Of a stretch of 64,000 nucleotides of DNA, positions 1 through 8,542 are shown one piece after another. Made by a program: the position numbers and the translations under genes. How positions within the stretch are numbered: the stretch's first letter is position 1; each line of letters opens with the position of its first letter. The notes beneath the pieces were generated by a model. It saw only the letters and a program-made list of their open reading frames with translations, had not been told where the DNA came from and searched no databases. Source of the DNA: CAZBRS01 sp964494475 (GTDB taxonomy: Bacteria > Myxococcota_A > UBA9042 > CAZBRS01); assembly GCA_964494475.1 (NCBI GenBank), contig CAZBRS010000032.1, forward strand, positions 5,967-69,966, in the 5' to 3' direction.

Positions 1-1127
1 GCCTTCTCGGCGCCCTTCGTCACGCGGATCATCTGCCGCTGGTCGTCGAGCTTGCGAGAGAGATCGCGCACGTCGAGCGCCAGCTTGCGGCGATAGAGGT
101 CTTGCTTCTGCTCGGCCAGGCTCTGCAGCGCGCGCTGTTTGCGCACCGCCGCCAGGCGCCCCACCACGTCGAGCTCCCACTTGAGGCCCAGCACCGCGCC
201 GGCGTACCAGGTGTTGTAGGGGTCGTAGATGAGCTGGCCGTTGAACCGGTTGTCGACGGGATCGGCGCGCTGGTACTTGCCATACCCCAGGAGCGCCAGA
301 TCGGGCCACCAGCGGCGCTTCTCGAGATCGGCCTGCAGCCTGGCGAAGCGCGACTCGACCCCCAGCACGCGCACCTCGGGCGCGCCCTCGAGGGCGGCCA
401 CCCAGGCCTCGACCTGGCCCGGCTCGGCCTCGACGGCCTGCAGGGGGGCCTCGGCCAGCTCCAGAGCCTCGGGGCCCGGGAGCCCCGCCAGCGCCGCCAG
501 CGCCTCGCGCGCCGCCTGCTTGCCCCGCTGGAGCTCGAGCTCGAGGCGCGTGATGTCGGCCTCGTACACGCGCAGCTTGAAGCTGTCGATCTGGTCGTAC
601 TCGTCGGCGTCGTCGGCCTCGAGCTTGTCGAGGCGCTTCTTCGCCTTGTCGAAGTACGAGCGGCCCTCCCGCGCCAGCACCTCGGCCTCGGCCACGAAGC
701 GCAGGTTCTCGATCAGGCGGCGCACCTGCTGGCGGACCTCGACCTCGAGCACGCGCGCCTTCTCGGCGGCCAGATCGCGACCCGCCTCGCCCAGGTCGTC
801 GAGGAGCGCGAGCTTGCCGAAGGTGTACAGCGGCATGCTGGCCTCGGCCTCGACGCGCGCCACGTAGCCCACCTCGGAGAAGTCGGACGTGAGGCGCCCC
901 GTGCTGTCGACGGTCTGCCCCGGCAGGTAGCCGCCGCCGGCCGAGACCTTGAGCGTGGGCACCCACGCCAGGCTGGCCCGCAGGTACTCGGCCTCGGCCA
1001 CGTCGTGCCCCAGGCGGGCCAGGGCCATGAGGGGGCTGTGCTCGACCGCGTAGCCCTCGAGCTCGTCGGCCGACATGGGCGCGGCAGCGAGCCACGCGGA
1101 GAGCACGAGGGCGAGGCTAGAAGACAT
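1..1127 (-). CDS. TolC-family outer membrane factor, C-terminus cut by window edge
   Basis: About 375 codons are present and the rest lies beyond the left edge. The product starts with a plausible signal peptide (MSSSLALVLSAWLAAAPM). Two long charged helices follow (about residues 75-215), then a short aromatic stretch near residues 280-320 (YGKYQRADPVDNRF, WYAGAVLGLKWELD), then another helix. This helix-strand-helix pattern is that of TolC/OEP proteins, which form the outer membrane channel of type I secretion and RND/MacB efflux systems. The ATG lies 11 nt inside the end of the upstream beta-barrel gene, so the two are translationally coupled. No inner-membrane pump or membrane-fusion gene is visible upstream; it could lie beyond the edge. 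The family call rests on sequence pattern and the substrate is unknown. Confidence 0.8.
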   Translation of the reverse strand, partial: MSSSLALVLSAWLAAAPMSADELEGYAVEHSPLMALARLGHDVAEAEYLRASLAWVPTLKVSAGGGYLPGQTVDSTGRLTSDFSEVGYVARVEAEASMPLYTFGKLALLDDLGEAGRDLAAEKARVLEVEVRQQVRRLIENLRFVAEAEVLAREGRSYFDKAKKRLDKLEADDADEYDQIDSFKLRVYEADITRLELELQRGKQAAREALAALAGLPGPEALELAEAPLQAVEAEPGQVEAWVAALEGAPEVRVLGVESRFARLQADLEKRRWWPDLALLGYGKYQRADPVDNRFNGQLIYDPYNTWYAGAVLGLKWELDVVGRLAAVRKQRALQSLAEQKQDLYRRKLALDVRDLSRKLDDQRQMIRVTKGAEK

Positions 1128-1800
1128 AGGCCACGCCCGCCAGCAGCGCGAACTGGAACGACTCGGAGGCCTTGACCACGAACGTGCCGCGCGCCGCGTC
1201 GAAGGTGTCGAAGCGCTCCTGCCACTCCTTCGGCTGGGTCACGTTGATGGCCGTGCGCAGCGAGATGGGGATGGCGAGCTTCCAGACGTTCAGGCAGACC
1301 CCGAGGTCGACGTCGACGAAGGTGTCGTTCGCCGACACAGCGCCGAGCCCCGAGGTCGCGAGCAGCCCCGACGTGTCGAGCCACGCCGATCGCCCGAAGG
1401 TGAACTCGGGGCCCACGCCCAGGCTGAACTCGACGAAGCCGAGCGGCAGCACGGCCTTCGCCAGGATCGGCAGACGCACCTGCGTGTACCGCGTGTAGAT
1501 CGTGACGACGCCCCCGTTGATGGACTCCTTGAACCCGTTCTGTTCGTAGAGCACGTCGACCTCGAGGGCCAGGAACTTCAGGGCGTGGAGCTCGACCATC
1601 AGGCCGCCGCCCCCCCCCACGAAGAAGAGGGCGTTCTGCCACCCGGCGTCGGCTCCGCTGAAGCGCGGCGCGCCGTCGGGGGCCGCCCACAGATTGCCCG
1701 TCACCGCCCCCTTGACCCCCACGCGCAGATCCCACAAAAAGTCGGCGCGCGCCGTGACGGGCAGGAGCAGGAGGGCCAGGATCAGAAGCCAACGTCGCAT
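1117..1800 (-). CDS. outer membrane beta-barrel protein, 227 aa
   Basis: The product has a clear signal peptide (MRRWLLILALLLLPVTARA) and then alternating strands rich in aromatic and small residues. These include FFVGGGGGLMVELHALKFLALEVDVLY in two adjacent pieces and a final strand ending in a C-terminal phenylalanine (LLAGVAYVF), the usual outer membrane assembly signal. The family is close to general PorT/OmpW-like eight-strand barrels and no specific function can be named. The start was placed at the ATG before MRRWL because a GAGAGG ribosome site lies about 8 nt upstream; a longer in-frame extension lacks a signal peptide. It overlaps the following TolC-type gene by 11 nt, suggesting the two act in one envelope system. 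Confidence 0.75.
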   Translation of the reverse strand: MRRWLLILALLLLPVTARADFLWDLRVGVKGAVTGNLWAAPDGAPRFSGADAGWQNALFFVGGGGGLMVELHALKFLALEVDVLYEQNGFKESINGGVVTIYTRYTQVRLPILAKAVLPLGFVEFSLGVGPEFTFGRSAWLDTSGLLATSGLGAVSANDTFVDVDLGVCLNVWKLAIPISLRTAINVTQPKEWQERFDTFDAARGTFVVKASESFQFALLAGVAYVF

Positions 1801-1831
1801 CTGGGGATCCTCTCGCCGAAGGGTCCCGCGG

Positions 1832-1860
1832 AGTCTACCGCAAGCCACGAGAATCCTCAA
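1832..1860 (-). promoter_or_regulatory. sigma70-like promoter for the beta-barrel/TolC pair
   Basis: On the minus strand TTGAGG (1855-1860) and TAGACT (1832-1837) are separated by exactly 17 bp and lie 32 nt upstream of the beta-barrel ATG. Both hexamers match the consensus at four of six positions. It is back to back with the promoter of the tail-tube gene. Confidence 0.5.
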
Positions 1861-1884
1861 CGGGCCGGGGCGGCCTCGCCTCCC

Positions 1885-1913
1885 TTGACTTCACCCCCTG
1901 CCTTTTCGATACT
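1885..1913 (+). promoter_or_regulatory. sigma70-like promoter for the tail-tube gene
   Basis: TTGACT (1885-1890) and GATACT (1908-1913) are separated by 17 bp, with the -35 matching five of six consensus bases. The expected transcript starts about 25 nt before the gp19-type gene, leaving room only for its AGGAG ribosome site. Confidence 0.55.
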
Positions 1914-1945
1914 GTGAACCGGTCTCGCGCACAGGAGCATCGCCC

Positions 1946-2383
1946 ATGGCCGGACAGCGCTTCGATGCGATCGGCAACTTCAACTTCGTCGTCGAGATTG
2001 ACGGTGTGGCGCAGGCCCGCTTCCAGGAAGTGGGGGGGCTGAACGCGTCGGTCCAGGCCATCGACTTCCAGTCCGGCAAGGACCTGTACGCGCGCAAGAT
2101 CCCGGGCAAGGCCCAGTACGCCAACATCACGTTCAAGCGCGGCATCGTGGTGGGCGAGTTCAGCGACCTGTGGTCCTGGTGCGAGAACGTCATGAAGGGC
2201 CGCGCCGACCGCCGCTCCGGCTCGGTCATCGTGCTCGACGACGACAAGAGCGAGAAGCTGCGGTTCAACTTCTTCTTCGCCTTCCCGGTCAAGTGGACGG
2301 GCTTCCAGTTGAACAGCTCCAACACCGGGCAGCAGCACATCGAAGAGCTCGAGATCACCGCCGAGTACTTCGAGAAGGCCTGA
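1946..2383 (+). CDS. gp19-type contractile tail tube protein, stand-alone
   Basis: This 145-residue protein has the full layout of the T4 gp19-like tail tube family: NFNFVVEIDGVAQARFQEVGG at the start, the loop KIPGKAQYANITFKRGI, and the C-terminal EELEITAEYFEK. Such proteins stack as hexameric rings to form the inner tube of phage tails and extracellular contractile injection systems. The ATG is preceded by AGGAG and the gene has its own promoter. No sheath, baseplate, spike, ClpV-like ATPase or terminator gene is near it: both flanks are unrelated minus-strand envelope genes. It may be a dispersed component of an injection system encoded elsewhere, a phage relic kept for another use, or a second tube paralogue. 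Family membership is confident; role is not. Confidence 0.88.
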   Translation: MAGQRFDAIGNFNFVVEIDGVAQARFQEVGGLNASVQAIDFQSGKDLYARKIPGKAQYANITFKRGIVVGEFSDLWSWCENVMKGRADRRSGSVIVLDDDKSEKLRFNFFFAFPVKWTGFQLNSSNTGQQHIEELEITAEYFEKA

Positions 2384-2399
2384 GCCCGCCCCTCCGAAC

Positions 2400-5300
2400 T
2401 CAGGGCAACGTCCCGAAATCAATCAGGTCGGGCGAGACGGCCACCTCACGGTACGCTGAGGCCCAGGTGCGTCGCAGCGTGCTGCTCGTGTCGGCGTAGA
2501 TGAAGTGATCGAGGTCGAAGCCGGGCGCGTAGGCGGCCGTGAAGAGCACCAGCACCGACGCGCCCGCGAAGGGCCCCGGGGGCAGCCGCAGCTCGTTCTG
2601 ATCGCCGGCCGCCACGAGGGACCAGAACGTGCCCTCGCCCGGCGCGATCAGGCTCTGTTGCAGGTACGAGGGCGTCACGGCGGTGCCGAGGTCCCACAGG
2701 AAGCGCGGCTCGTCGAGCAGGCCCAGGGGGGGCGGCCACACGAGCGTGGGGTAGGGCATGAACGGGCCCAGGCGCCGGGCCTGGGCGCCGACCGCCACCA
2801 GGGTGCCGTCGACCAGCCGGCGCGCGGCCCTCAGGTCCGGAAGATCGGAGGGCAGCCCCGGGGGCGACTCCCAGCCGAGGGCGCCGCGGCACCACACCGC
2901 GCCGTCGTCACCCACGGCGCACGGCGCGTCGGCGCTGCCGGCGAGCGCCCGCGGCGTGCCGTCGAGGGTGGCGTCGTAGCGCCACGCCGCTCCGTCGTGG
3001 CGGAAGACGTGCCCGCGCGCCGACAACAGCCAACCGTCGACCCCGGCCACCAGCGGCTCTCCGGCCAGCCAGGGCGTGTCGGTCGGCAGCCAGTACGCGA
3101 GCTTGTGCTCGTAGAGCGCGCCCTGGTCGGTGAAGGCCAGGAGCGCCGCGCCGACCGTGACGAAGCCGAGCACGCGCTCGTCGGTGGCCAGCCAGGTCTT
3201 CTGCCACGCGTCGCCCGCGCGCTCGAGGATCACGCCGCGGCCCCCCACCCAGGTGACCCCGTCGACCTCGCGGCAGCCGAAGAGATCCCGAGGCACCCCG
3301 GTGGGCACCACGCCGAACGGCTGCCCGGGCGCCCGCTCGAGCACGCCGCCCTCGGAGCCCACCACCACGTCGCCACCGTCGGCGCGACGGCACACCCCGC
3401 GCCAGTCGGCATCGAGGGGCGCGTACTGCGGGAACCACCCGCTGGGCGTGGCCTGGACGAGCAACCCGTCGTCGCCGACGGCCAGGAGGCTGTCGGCGGT
3501 GTCGCCCGCCAGCGCGTGGAGGTCGCGCTCGGAGAGGAGCGGCTGCAGCGCCCAGGTCGAGCCGGCCCCCGAGAGCACGCCGCCGCTCGTGAGGTAGGCG
3601 AGATCCTGATCGAGCACGACCGAGTAGGGATACCACTCGGGGGTATTGGCCCGCGCCGTGGCGTAGAACGCGTACCTTCCGCCTTCGAGGGGACCGGAGA
3701 GCCCCTGGGGGAAGCGCTGCAGGCGAACCTGGTCGCCGTCGACCACCGGGGCGCCCGTGTCGAGCTCGATGGCCCCGTCGGTGCCGAGCACCACGAACGA
3801 CCGCACCTCGAGCGGGCGGTTGCCCGCGGGGTGCTGCGGCACGTCTTGCAGGGAGAGGCGCACCGTACGCGTGAGCGGCAGGTCGAGCGTCACGTCCTGG
3901 TCGGGGACGTACATGCCCTGGGGCACGAAGACGTTGCGCCGCACGCCCATGACCAGGGGCAGGAAGGTCCCGTCGTCGAAGCGCACGACCCCCGCGGTGC
4001 ACACGATGGCCACGTCGCCGGGGCGCGCCACGATCTGGAAGGTTCCCTGCGGGCCGACCTCCGAGAGCTCGGTCGCACCCCCCACGTACGCGAAGAGGCT
4101 GGGCTTCGAGAGGGAGCAGCGCGTGCGGCGCTCGCCGAGCCTGGGCTGGCAGACCACCTTGCCCCCGGGCGCGCCGGCGCAGGCGAAGGTGGCCGGGCAG
4201 TCGGTGTCGGAGGCGCAGGGCGTGAGGCAGAAGCTCCCCTCGTCGCGTGGCGAGCACACCCCGTCGACGCCGCAGGCGGCGTTGGTGTCGCAGGGCTGGC
4301 AGAGCACGGGGAACGCCCCCGCGTGCCGGCTGCAGGACCCCGGGGGCATGGGGATGTACTTGTCGACCCCGAGCACCGCGCCCGTGATCTTGCCGTACTG
4401 GGTCTGCATGGGCTGCGACGGGGGCTCTTCGCCCGGGGTGGGGGGCTCCGACGAGTACACGTAGATCGTGACGCGCGTGGCGTCGAAGCCGAGCACGCTG
4501 GCCGCCGTGTAGCCCGGCCGGACCACCGACACGTCGACGGGGCCGACGAGCTCGTCGAACGAGAACGTGGCGCGGCCCTCTTCGTCGGTGCCGGTCGCGC
4601 GACCGCTGCCGTCGACCAGGCGCAGCGAGACCGTGGCGCCCGGCACGCCCAGCCCCGTGCTGCCGTCGACGGCCGTCACCGACAGCGTGCCCGCGAGGGG
4701 CTCGCCCACCGTTCCGCCCTTCTTCTTGCGGGGCTCGTAGACCGTGACGGCGTCGGGCACGACCTCGCTCCAGAGCACGCCCCCCTGCTGACCGAGCAGC
4801 TCGAGCGCGGCCGCGCCCACCAGGGCACGCGGTGAACGGCACCGGAGCTCGACCGGCGACACGATCTGCAGGTCGTCGCAGCGGGTGCCGCCGATCATGA
4901 CACGCACGGGCTCGTCGAGCCGCGTGCCGAAGACGCGCACCCACGCGCCCCCGTTGGCCGGTACGGCGGAGGGCGAGGTGCCCACCAGGCGGCGGGCCGG
5001 GGCAGTGTACGTGAAGAGGCCCTCGGCGACCGACGGGCCCAGGCGGAGGCGCACGGGCCCCGGCGAGCCCGGGGGGACGACCACGCGCACGCGCTCGGCG
5101 TCGATGCGCTGGACGGCCGCCGCGGGCAACCCGTCGAACCAGACGTCGGCGTCGCCCTGGGGCAGATCGCGCACGCGGAGCACGATCTCGGCGCCCCCGC
5201 TGGCGGGAGCGCTGGCCGGGGTGGCGCTGACCACGGTGGGCTCGACCTCGTACAGGAAGGTGCCGGCGAAGACGGGCGCATCGCCGGCCAACAGCGTGAC

Positions 5301-6539
5301 GGTGCTCTCGCCGGGCTCGCCCGGGGGAACGAGGGCGCGCAACCAGCCTTCGCCGGGCCGAACCTCGAGCACCTCGGCGGGGCTGCCCCCGAACGAGAGC
5401 CGCGACGCGGGGTCGAGCCCCTCGGCGAGCACGACCACTTCACGGCCCCCGACCGAGGGCCCCCGCCCGGGCCAGAGCCCCAGCACCGCAGGCGACGCGA
5501 CCCCAGCGTCGCCGTCGTGGAAGAGGAAGGCCCCCACCGCCTCGTCCTCGCCGAAGGGGGAGACCACGCGCACGGTCGCGGGCCCCGGGGGCCCCTCGGG
5601 CGCCATCACGTCGAGCCAGCGCCCGGGCAGCACGGATCGGACACGGGCGCTCCTACCCGCGAACGTGACCTCGGCGTCGGGCCCCAGCCCGCGCCCGTGC
5701 AGGCGGACCAGGCGATCGCCGCGGAGGGGCCCGGCGGGCGGCTCGACGCGCAGGAGCTCCGGCGCCGCCGTATAGCGGAACGGGCGATCGGCCACGAAGC
5801 GCCGCCCGTTCGCGAAGATGACCACGTCGGCCGGGCCTTCGCGCCCGGGCGGGGCGACGAAGCTCAAGGTGCGCGCGTCGATCGAGACCAGGGCGATGGC
5901 GGCCCGCCCCCCCACGTACACCTCGAGCGGAGCCTCGAAGCCGTCGCCCAGCATCGTGACGGCCGTGCCCCCGAAGGCCGGGCCCTCGGCGGGCGCCAGG
6001 GCGTCGAGGGTCAGGGTGGCCGTGTACGTGAAGCCGCCGGCCAGCGACGCCTCGCCCCCGTCGGGGTTGATCACGAGGACCTCGACCGCGCCGGGAGGGC
6101 CGGGGGGCACGTGCACGTTCGCGTAGTCGCCGGAGATGACGAACACGTCGAGGGCCTCGGCGTGGCCGAACCAGGCCGTCATGCCCGCCTGGAAGCCCTC
6201 GCCGCGCAGGGTGACCAGTCCGCCGCCCGCGGTGGCGCCGACCTCGGGCGAGACCTCGAACAGGTCGACGGCGGCGGGGCCGGCGGGCTCGTCGATCGCC
6301 TCGGTCGCCACGGGCAGGTCGCCGAGCGCGTCGAACGACGGGGGCACGTCGTCCTCGGCCGCCTCGGTCACGTCGCGTTCGACGGGCGTCCAGATGCCTC
6401 CGGACGAGGCCCCGAGCGGCGTGACGGTGCCGCTCTGGGCGTGGGAGAGGGGCGCGAAGCTGTCTTCGGACAGGTCGACGCACGCCCCGACGATCGGGAG
6501 GAGCAAGACCCAGAAGACGACGCGGAGCCCTCGGAGCAC
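2400..6539 (-). CDS. large TIG/IPT-repeat lipoprotein, 1379 aa
   Basis: A lipoprotein signal ending in LLLPIVGAC puts the lipidated cysteine at residue 20. About six TIG/IPT immunoglobulin-like repeats follow (roughly residues 92-590), each opening with a phrase like SPEVGATAGGGLVTLRGEGF. Next come a carboxypeptidase-regulatory-like or Big-type domain (about 610-690, GVPGATVSLRLVDGSGRA), a cysteine cluster (about 735-800, CQPCDTNAACGVDGVC) and a C-terminal stretch of propeller-like repeats (LLAVGDDGLLVQ, VGDDGAVWCRG). TIG domains are typical of surface adhesion or binding proteins, and the ligand is unknown. The chosen start is a GTG at 6539, which gives a compact signal peptide; a GTG at 6551 is possible. 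It is the last gene of the operon, starting 34 nt after the radical SAM stop. Confidence 0.78.
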   Translation of the reverse strand: MLRGLRVVFWVLLLPIVGACVDLSEDSFAPLSHAQSGTVTPLGASSGGIWTPVERDVTEAAEDDVPPSFDALGDLPVATEAIDEPAGPAAVDLFEVSPEVGATAGGGLVTLRGEGFQAGMTAWFGHAEALDVFVISGDYANVHVPPGPPGAVEVLVINPDGGEASLAGGFTYTATLTLDALAPAEGPAFGGTAVTMLGDGFEAPLEVYVGGRAAIALVSIDARTLSFVAPPGREGPADVVIFANGRRFVADRPFRYTAAPELLRVEPPAGPLRGDRLVRLHGRGLGPDAEVTFAGRSARVRSVLPGRWLDVMAPEGPPGPATVRVVSPFGEDEAVGAFLFHDGDAGVASPAVLGLWPGRGPSVGGREVVVLAEGLDPASRLSFGGSPAEVLEVRPGEGWLRALVPPGEPGESTVTLLAGDAPVFAGTFLYEVEPTVVSATPASAPASGGAEIVLRVRDLPQGDADVWFDGLPAAAVQRIDAERVRVVVPPGSPGPVRLRLGPSVAEGLFTYTAPARRLVGTSPSAVPANGGAWVRVFGTRLDEPVRVMIGGTRCDDLQIVSPVELRCRSPRALVGAAALELLGQQGGVLWSEVVPDAVTVYEPRKKKGGTVGEPLAGTLSVTAVDGSTGLGVPGATVSLRLVDGSGRATGTDEEGRATFSFDELVGPVDVSVVRPGYTAASVLGFDATRVTIYVYSSEPPTPGEEPPSQPMQTQYGKITGAVLGVDKYIPMPPGSCSRHAGAFPVLCQPCDTNAACGVDGVCSPRDEGSFCLTPCASDTDCPATFACAGAPGGKVVCQPRLGERRTRCSLSKPSLFAYVGGATELSEVGPQGTFQIVARPGDVAIVCTAGVVRFDDGTFLPLVMGVRRNVFVPQGMYVPDQDVTLDLPLTRTVRLSLQDVPQHPAGNRPLEVRSFVVLGTDGAIELDTGAPVVDGDQVRLQRFPQGLSGPLEGGRYAFYATARANTPEWYPYSVVLDQDLAYLTSGGVLSGAGSTWALQPLLSERDLHALAGDTADSLLAVGDDGLLVQATPSGWFPQYAPLDADWRGVCRRADGGDVVVGSEGGVLERAPGQPFGVVPTGVPRDLFGCREVDGVTWVGGRGVILERAGDAWQKTWLATDERVLGFVTVGAALLAFTDQGALYEHKLAYWLPTDTPWLAGEPLVAGVDGWLLSARGHVFRHDGAAWRYDATLDGTPRALAGSADAPCAVGDDGAVWCRGALGWESPPGLPSDLPDLRAARRLVDGTLVAVGAQARRLGPFMPYPTLVWPPPLGLLDEPRFLWDLGTAVTPSYLQQSLIAPGEGTFWSLVAAGDQNELRLPPGPFAGASVLVLFTAAYAPGFDLDHFIYADTSSTLRRTWASAYREVAVSPDLIDFGTLP

Positions 6540-6573
6540 CTTCGGTTCCACAGAGGTGGACGCGACCCCGAGT

Positions 6574-8538
6574 CTAGTCGAAAGGGCGCCGTCGGACAAT
6601 GGAAGGGACCTTGCGGCGGGCTGCCCTGGGCGTCGCGCGCGGGCAGGCGTCGGCCAGCCGGGACCACGCATCGCGCGAGACCCGCCGCTCGGTGCCGACC
6701 AGGCGAGACCAGATCGCGGCCTCGTTGGCGGCCGTCACCTCGGAGAGCCGGTCGACGTCGTAGCGCGGCCTCGGCCCCCCCCACGCTTCGAAGAGTTCGC
6801 GAGGGCGGGCGGGGCCGCCGCTCCGGAAGACGCCGGGACCGAAGCGCGCGTACCACAGGAGCGTGTGGGCCGTGGAGAGCGAGCCGGCCCACGGGTAGGG
6901 GCGCAGGCGCCATCGTCGGGCCACCCTGTCGAGGGCCTGCTCGACCACGGCGCGATCGTCGTCGGCCTTGGAGGGGCGCGCCTCGCGCCAGAACAAGCCG
7001 GTGCCGAGCTCGTCGCCCGCCACCGACCACGTCTCGGCCAGCCCGAAGCGCGCGGGCTCGGAGGCCACGAGGGCCCCGGAGGTCAACCCGAACGTCCCGC
7101 ACACGAAGAGAGAGAGAGCCCCGCGGTGGGCGTCGAGCCACGCGAACGTGGCCAGGGCCTCGTCGCGCGTCTCGCCGGGGAAGTCGGTGAAGGTCATGGC
7201 CTCGACCGCCACCCCGGCCGCCGCCAGGGCGAGGGAGACGCGGCTCATGGTCTCGACGCGCGTGCCCTTGTCCATGGCCGTGAGCACGCGCTGGCACCCG
7301 CTCTCGAGGCCCAGCGAGAAGGCCAGCGCCCCCCCGGCGGCCAACTCGGCGGCGCCCTTCGCCAGCGCGGGCTCGGGCCGCACGTCGCATGCCCAGGCCA
7401 CGTCGAGCGCGGCCCCCTTGATCGCGCGGGCCAGCCGGAGCGCCAACCGTGGGGCCAGCGTGTCGTGCGAGAGGTACACCACGCGCGCGCCCCGACCCCG
7501 CAGGTCGGCCAGCGCGGGCACGAGGTGCTCGAGCGGCCGCTCGCGGTAGCGCGCGGTCCCGTGGGCCACGGGGCCGTAGTGGCAGAACGCGCAGCGCCCC
7601 CAGTAGCAACCGCGCGTGGCATCATAGGGCAGCACGGGCTCGGGGCTGAGGTAGGGCGCGAGGTCGAGCCCGGCGTAGTCGGGCGACGGCACGCCCGAGA
7701 GGTCGGCCACGGGCTCACCCTGGATCACGCCCTGCGGTCGCCGCCCTGCCGCGGCCTCGGCCAGCAGCGCGGGCAGCGTGACCTCGCCCTCGCCCAACAC
7801 GATCGCGTCGAAGGGACCGAGCAGGGCCCGCCGGGTCGGATCGGGCAACGGCAGCACGCGCTGCGTGACCGCGGGGCCGCCGGCGAGCAGCAGCACGCCG
7901 GGCAGCTCTTCGCGAACGGCCGTGGCGAGCGACCACGCCGGCTGGAGCTGACCGGGGAAGGCGATCGACACACCCACGGCCTCGACGCCCGCCTCGGCCA
8001 GGCGCGGAAGAAGGTGCAGGGCCGTCCAGGGCGCGAAGGGGTCGCGCGCCGGCAGGCCCTCGCGCGCGACCTCGGCCGGGGTCAGCCACGAGAACGGCGT
8101 GCGGTAGCCGCGCAGGCTGACCTCGAGGGGCGTGTACGCGGCGCTGGCCAGTTCGAAGGCGGCCTCGACCAGATCGGCCGCGCGCCCGTAGGCCCGGGGG
8201 TCGTAGAAGCGAAGCGGATCGCGGAGCACGGCGACGGCCTCGCCGATGGCGTCGGGCAGCGCGGTCGCGGCCGGCAGGGCGTCGGCCAGGTGCACGTAGG
8301 CGAGCTGCTCGGCGTGGGACAACGACGCGCGCCGATCGAGCCGCGCGAAGCGCTCGCGCACGTGCGCGGCCAATTCGGCCACGCGCTCCCGCGTGAGCAG
8401 GTGGGCGACGGCCTCGGCGTTGGCGTCGATGGGCCAGACCTCGTGCCCTGCCTGGCGCAGCACGGCGGTGAGCAGCGGCAGCGCCACGTAGGGCATGGTC
8501 GGATCGGCGACGGGCGGGTAGATCAGCGCGACGCGCAC
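6574..8538 (-). CDS. B12-binding-type radical SAM enzyme, 654 aa
   Basis: The N-terminal 260 residues look like a cobalamin-binding Rossmann region (VALIYPPVADPTMPYVALPLL, then VEAVGVSIAFPG and VLLLAGGPAV). The radical SAM core follows, with the cluster motif GCYWGRCAFC, then the expected glycine-rich and substrate strands (VVYLSHDTL, LAFSLGLESGCQRVL, VEAMTFTDFPGET). The iron-sulfur motif is C-x4-C-x2-C rather than the commoner C-x3-C-x2-C; this spacing is known in some B12-type radical SAM enzymes. The substrate cannot be told. The GTG start lies 4 nt after the recN stop and uses the GGGGTGA overlapping that stop, so the two are coupled. No peptide precursor or other tailoring enzyme sits beside it. 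Confidence 0.82.
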   Translation of the reverse strand: MRVALIYPPVADPTMPYVALPLLTAVLRQAGHEVWPIDANAEAVAHLLTRERVAELAAHVRERFARLDRRASLSHAEQLAYVHLADALPAATALPDAIGEAVAVLRDPLRFYDPRAYGRAADLVEAAFELASAAYTPLEVSLRGYRTPFSWLTPAEVAREGLPARDPFAPWTALHLLPRLAEAGVEAVGVSIAFPGQLQPAWSLATAVREELPGVLLLAGGPAVTQRVLPLPDPTRRALLGPFDAIVLGEGEVTLPALLAEAAAGRRPQGVIQGEPVADLSGVPSPDYAGLDLAPYLSPEPVLPYDATRGCYWGRCAFCHYGPVAHGTARYRERPLEHLVPALADLRGRGARVVYLSHDTLAPRLALRLARAIKGAALDVAWACDVRPEPALAKGAAELAAGGALAFSLGLESGCQRVLTAMDKGTRVETMSRVSLALAAAGVAVEAMTFTDFPGETRDEALATFAWLDAHRGALSLFVCGTFGLTSGALVASEPARFGLAETWSVAGDELGTGLFWREARPSKADDDRAVVEQALDRVARRWRLRPYPWAGSLSTAHTLLWYARFGPGVFRSGGPARPRELFEAWGGPRPRYDVDRLSEVTAANEAAIWSRLVGTERRVSRDAWSRLADACPRATPRAARRKVPSIVRRRPFD

Positions 8539-8542
8539 GGGG

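Noticed and set aside
205..235. GTTGTAGGGG sequence similar to the palindromic repeat end
   Set aside because: It lies in the TolC-type coding region, has no matching second arm and encodes a normal part of the protein.
2400..2500. Possible phage remnant continuing after the tail-tube gene
   Set aside because: The next gene is convergent, encodes the end of the TIG lipoprotein and shows no phage similarity. No other phage gene, attachment site or integrase was seen.
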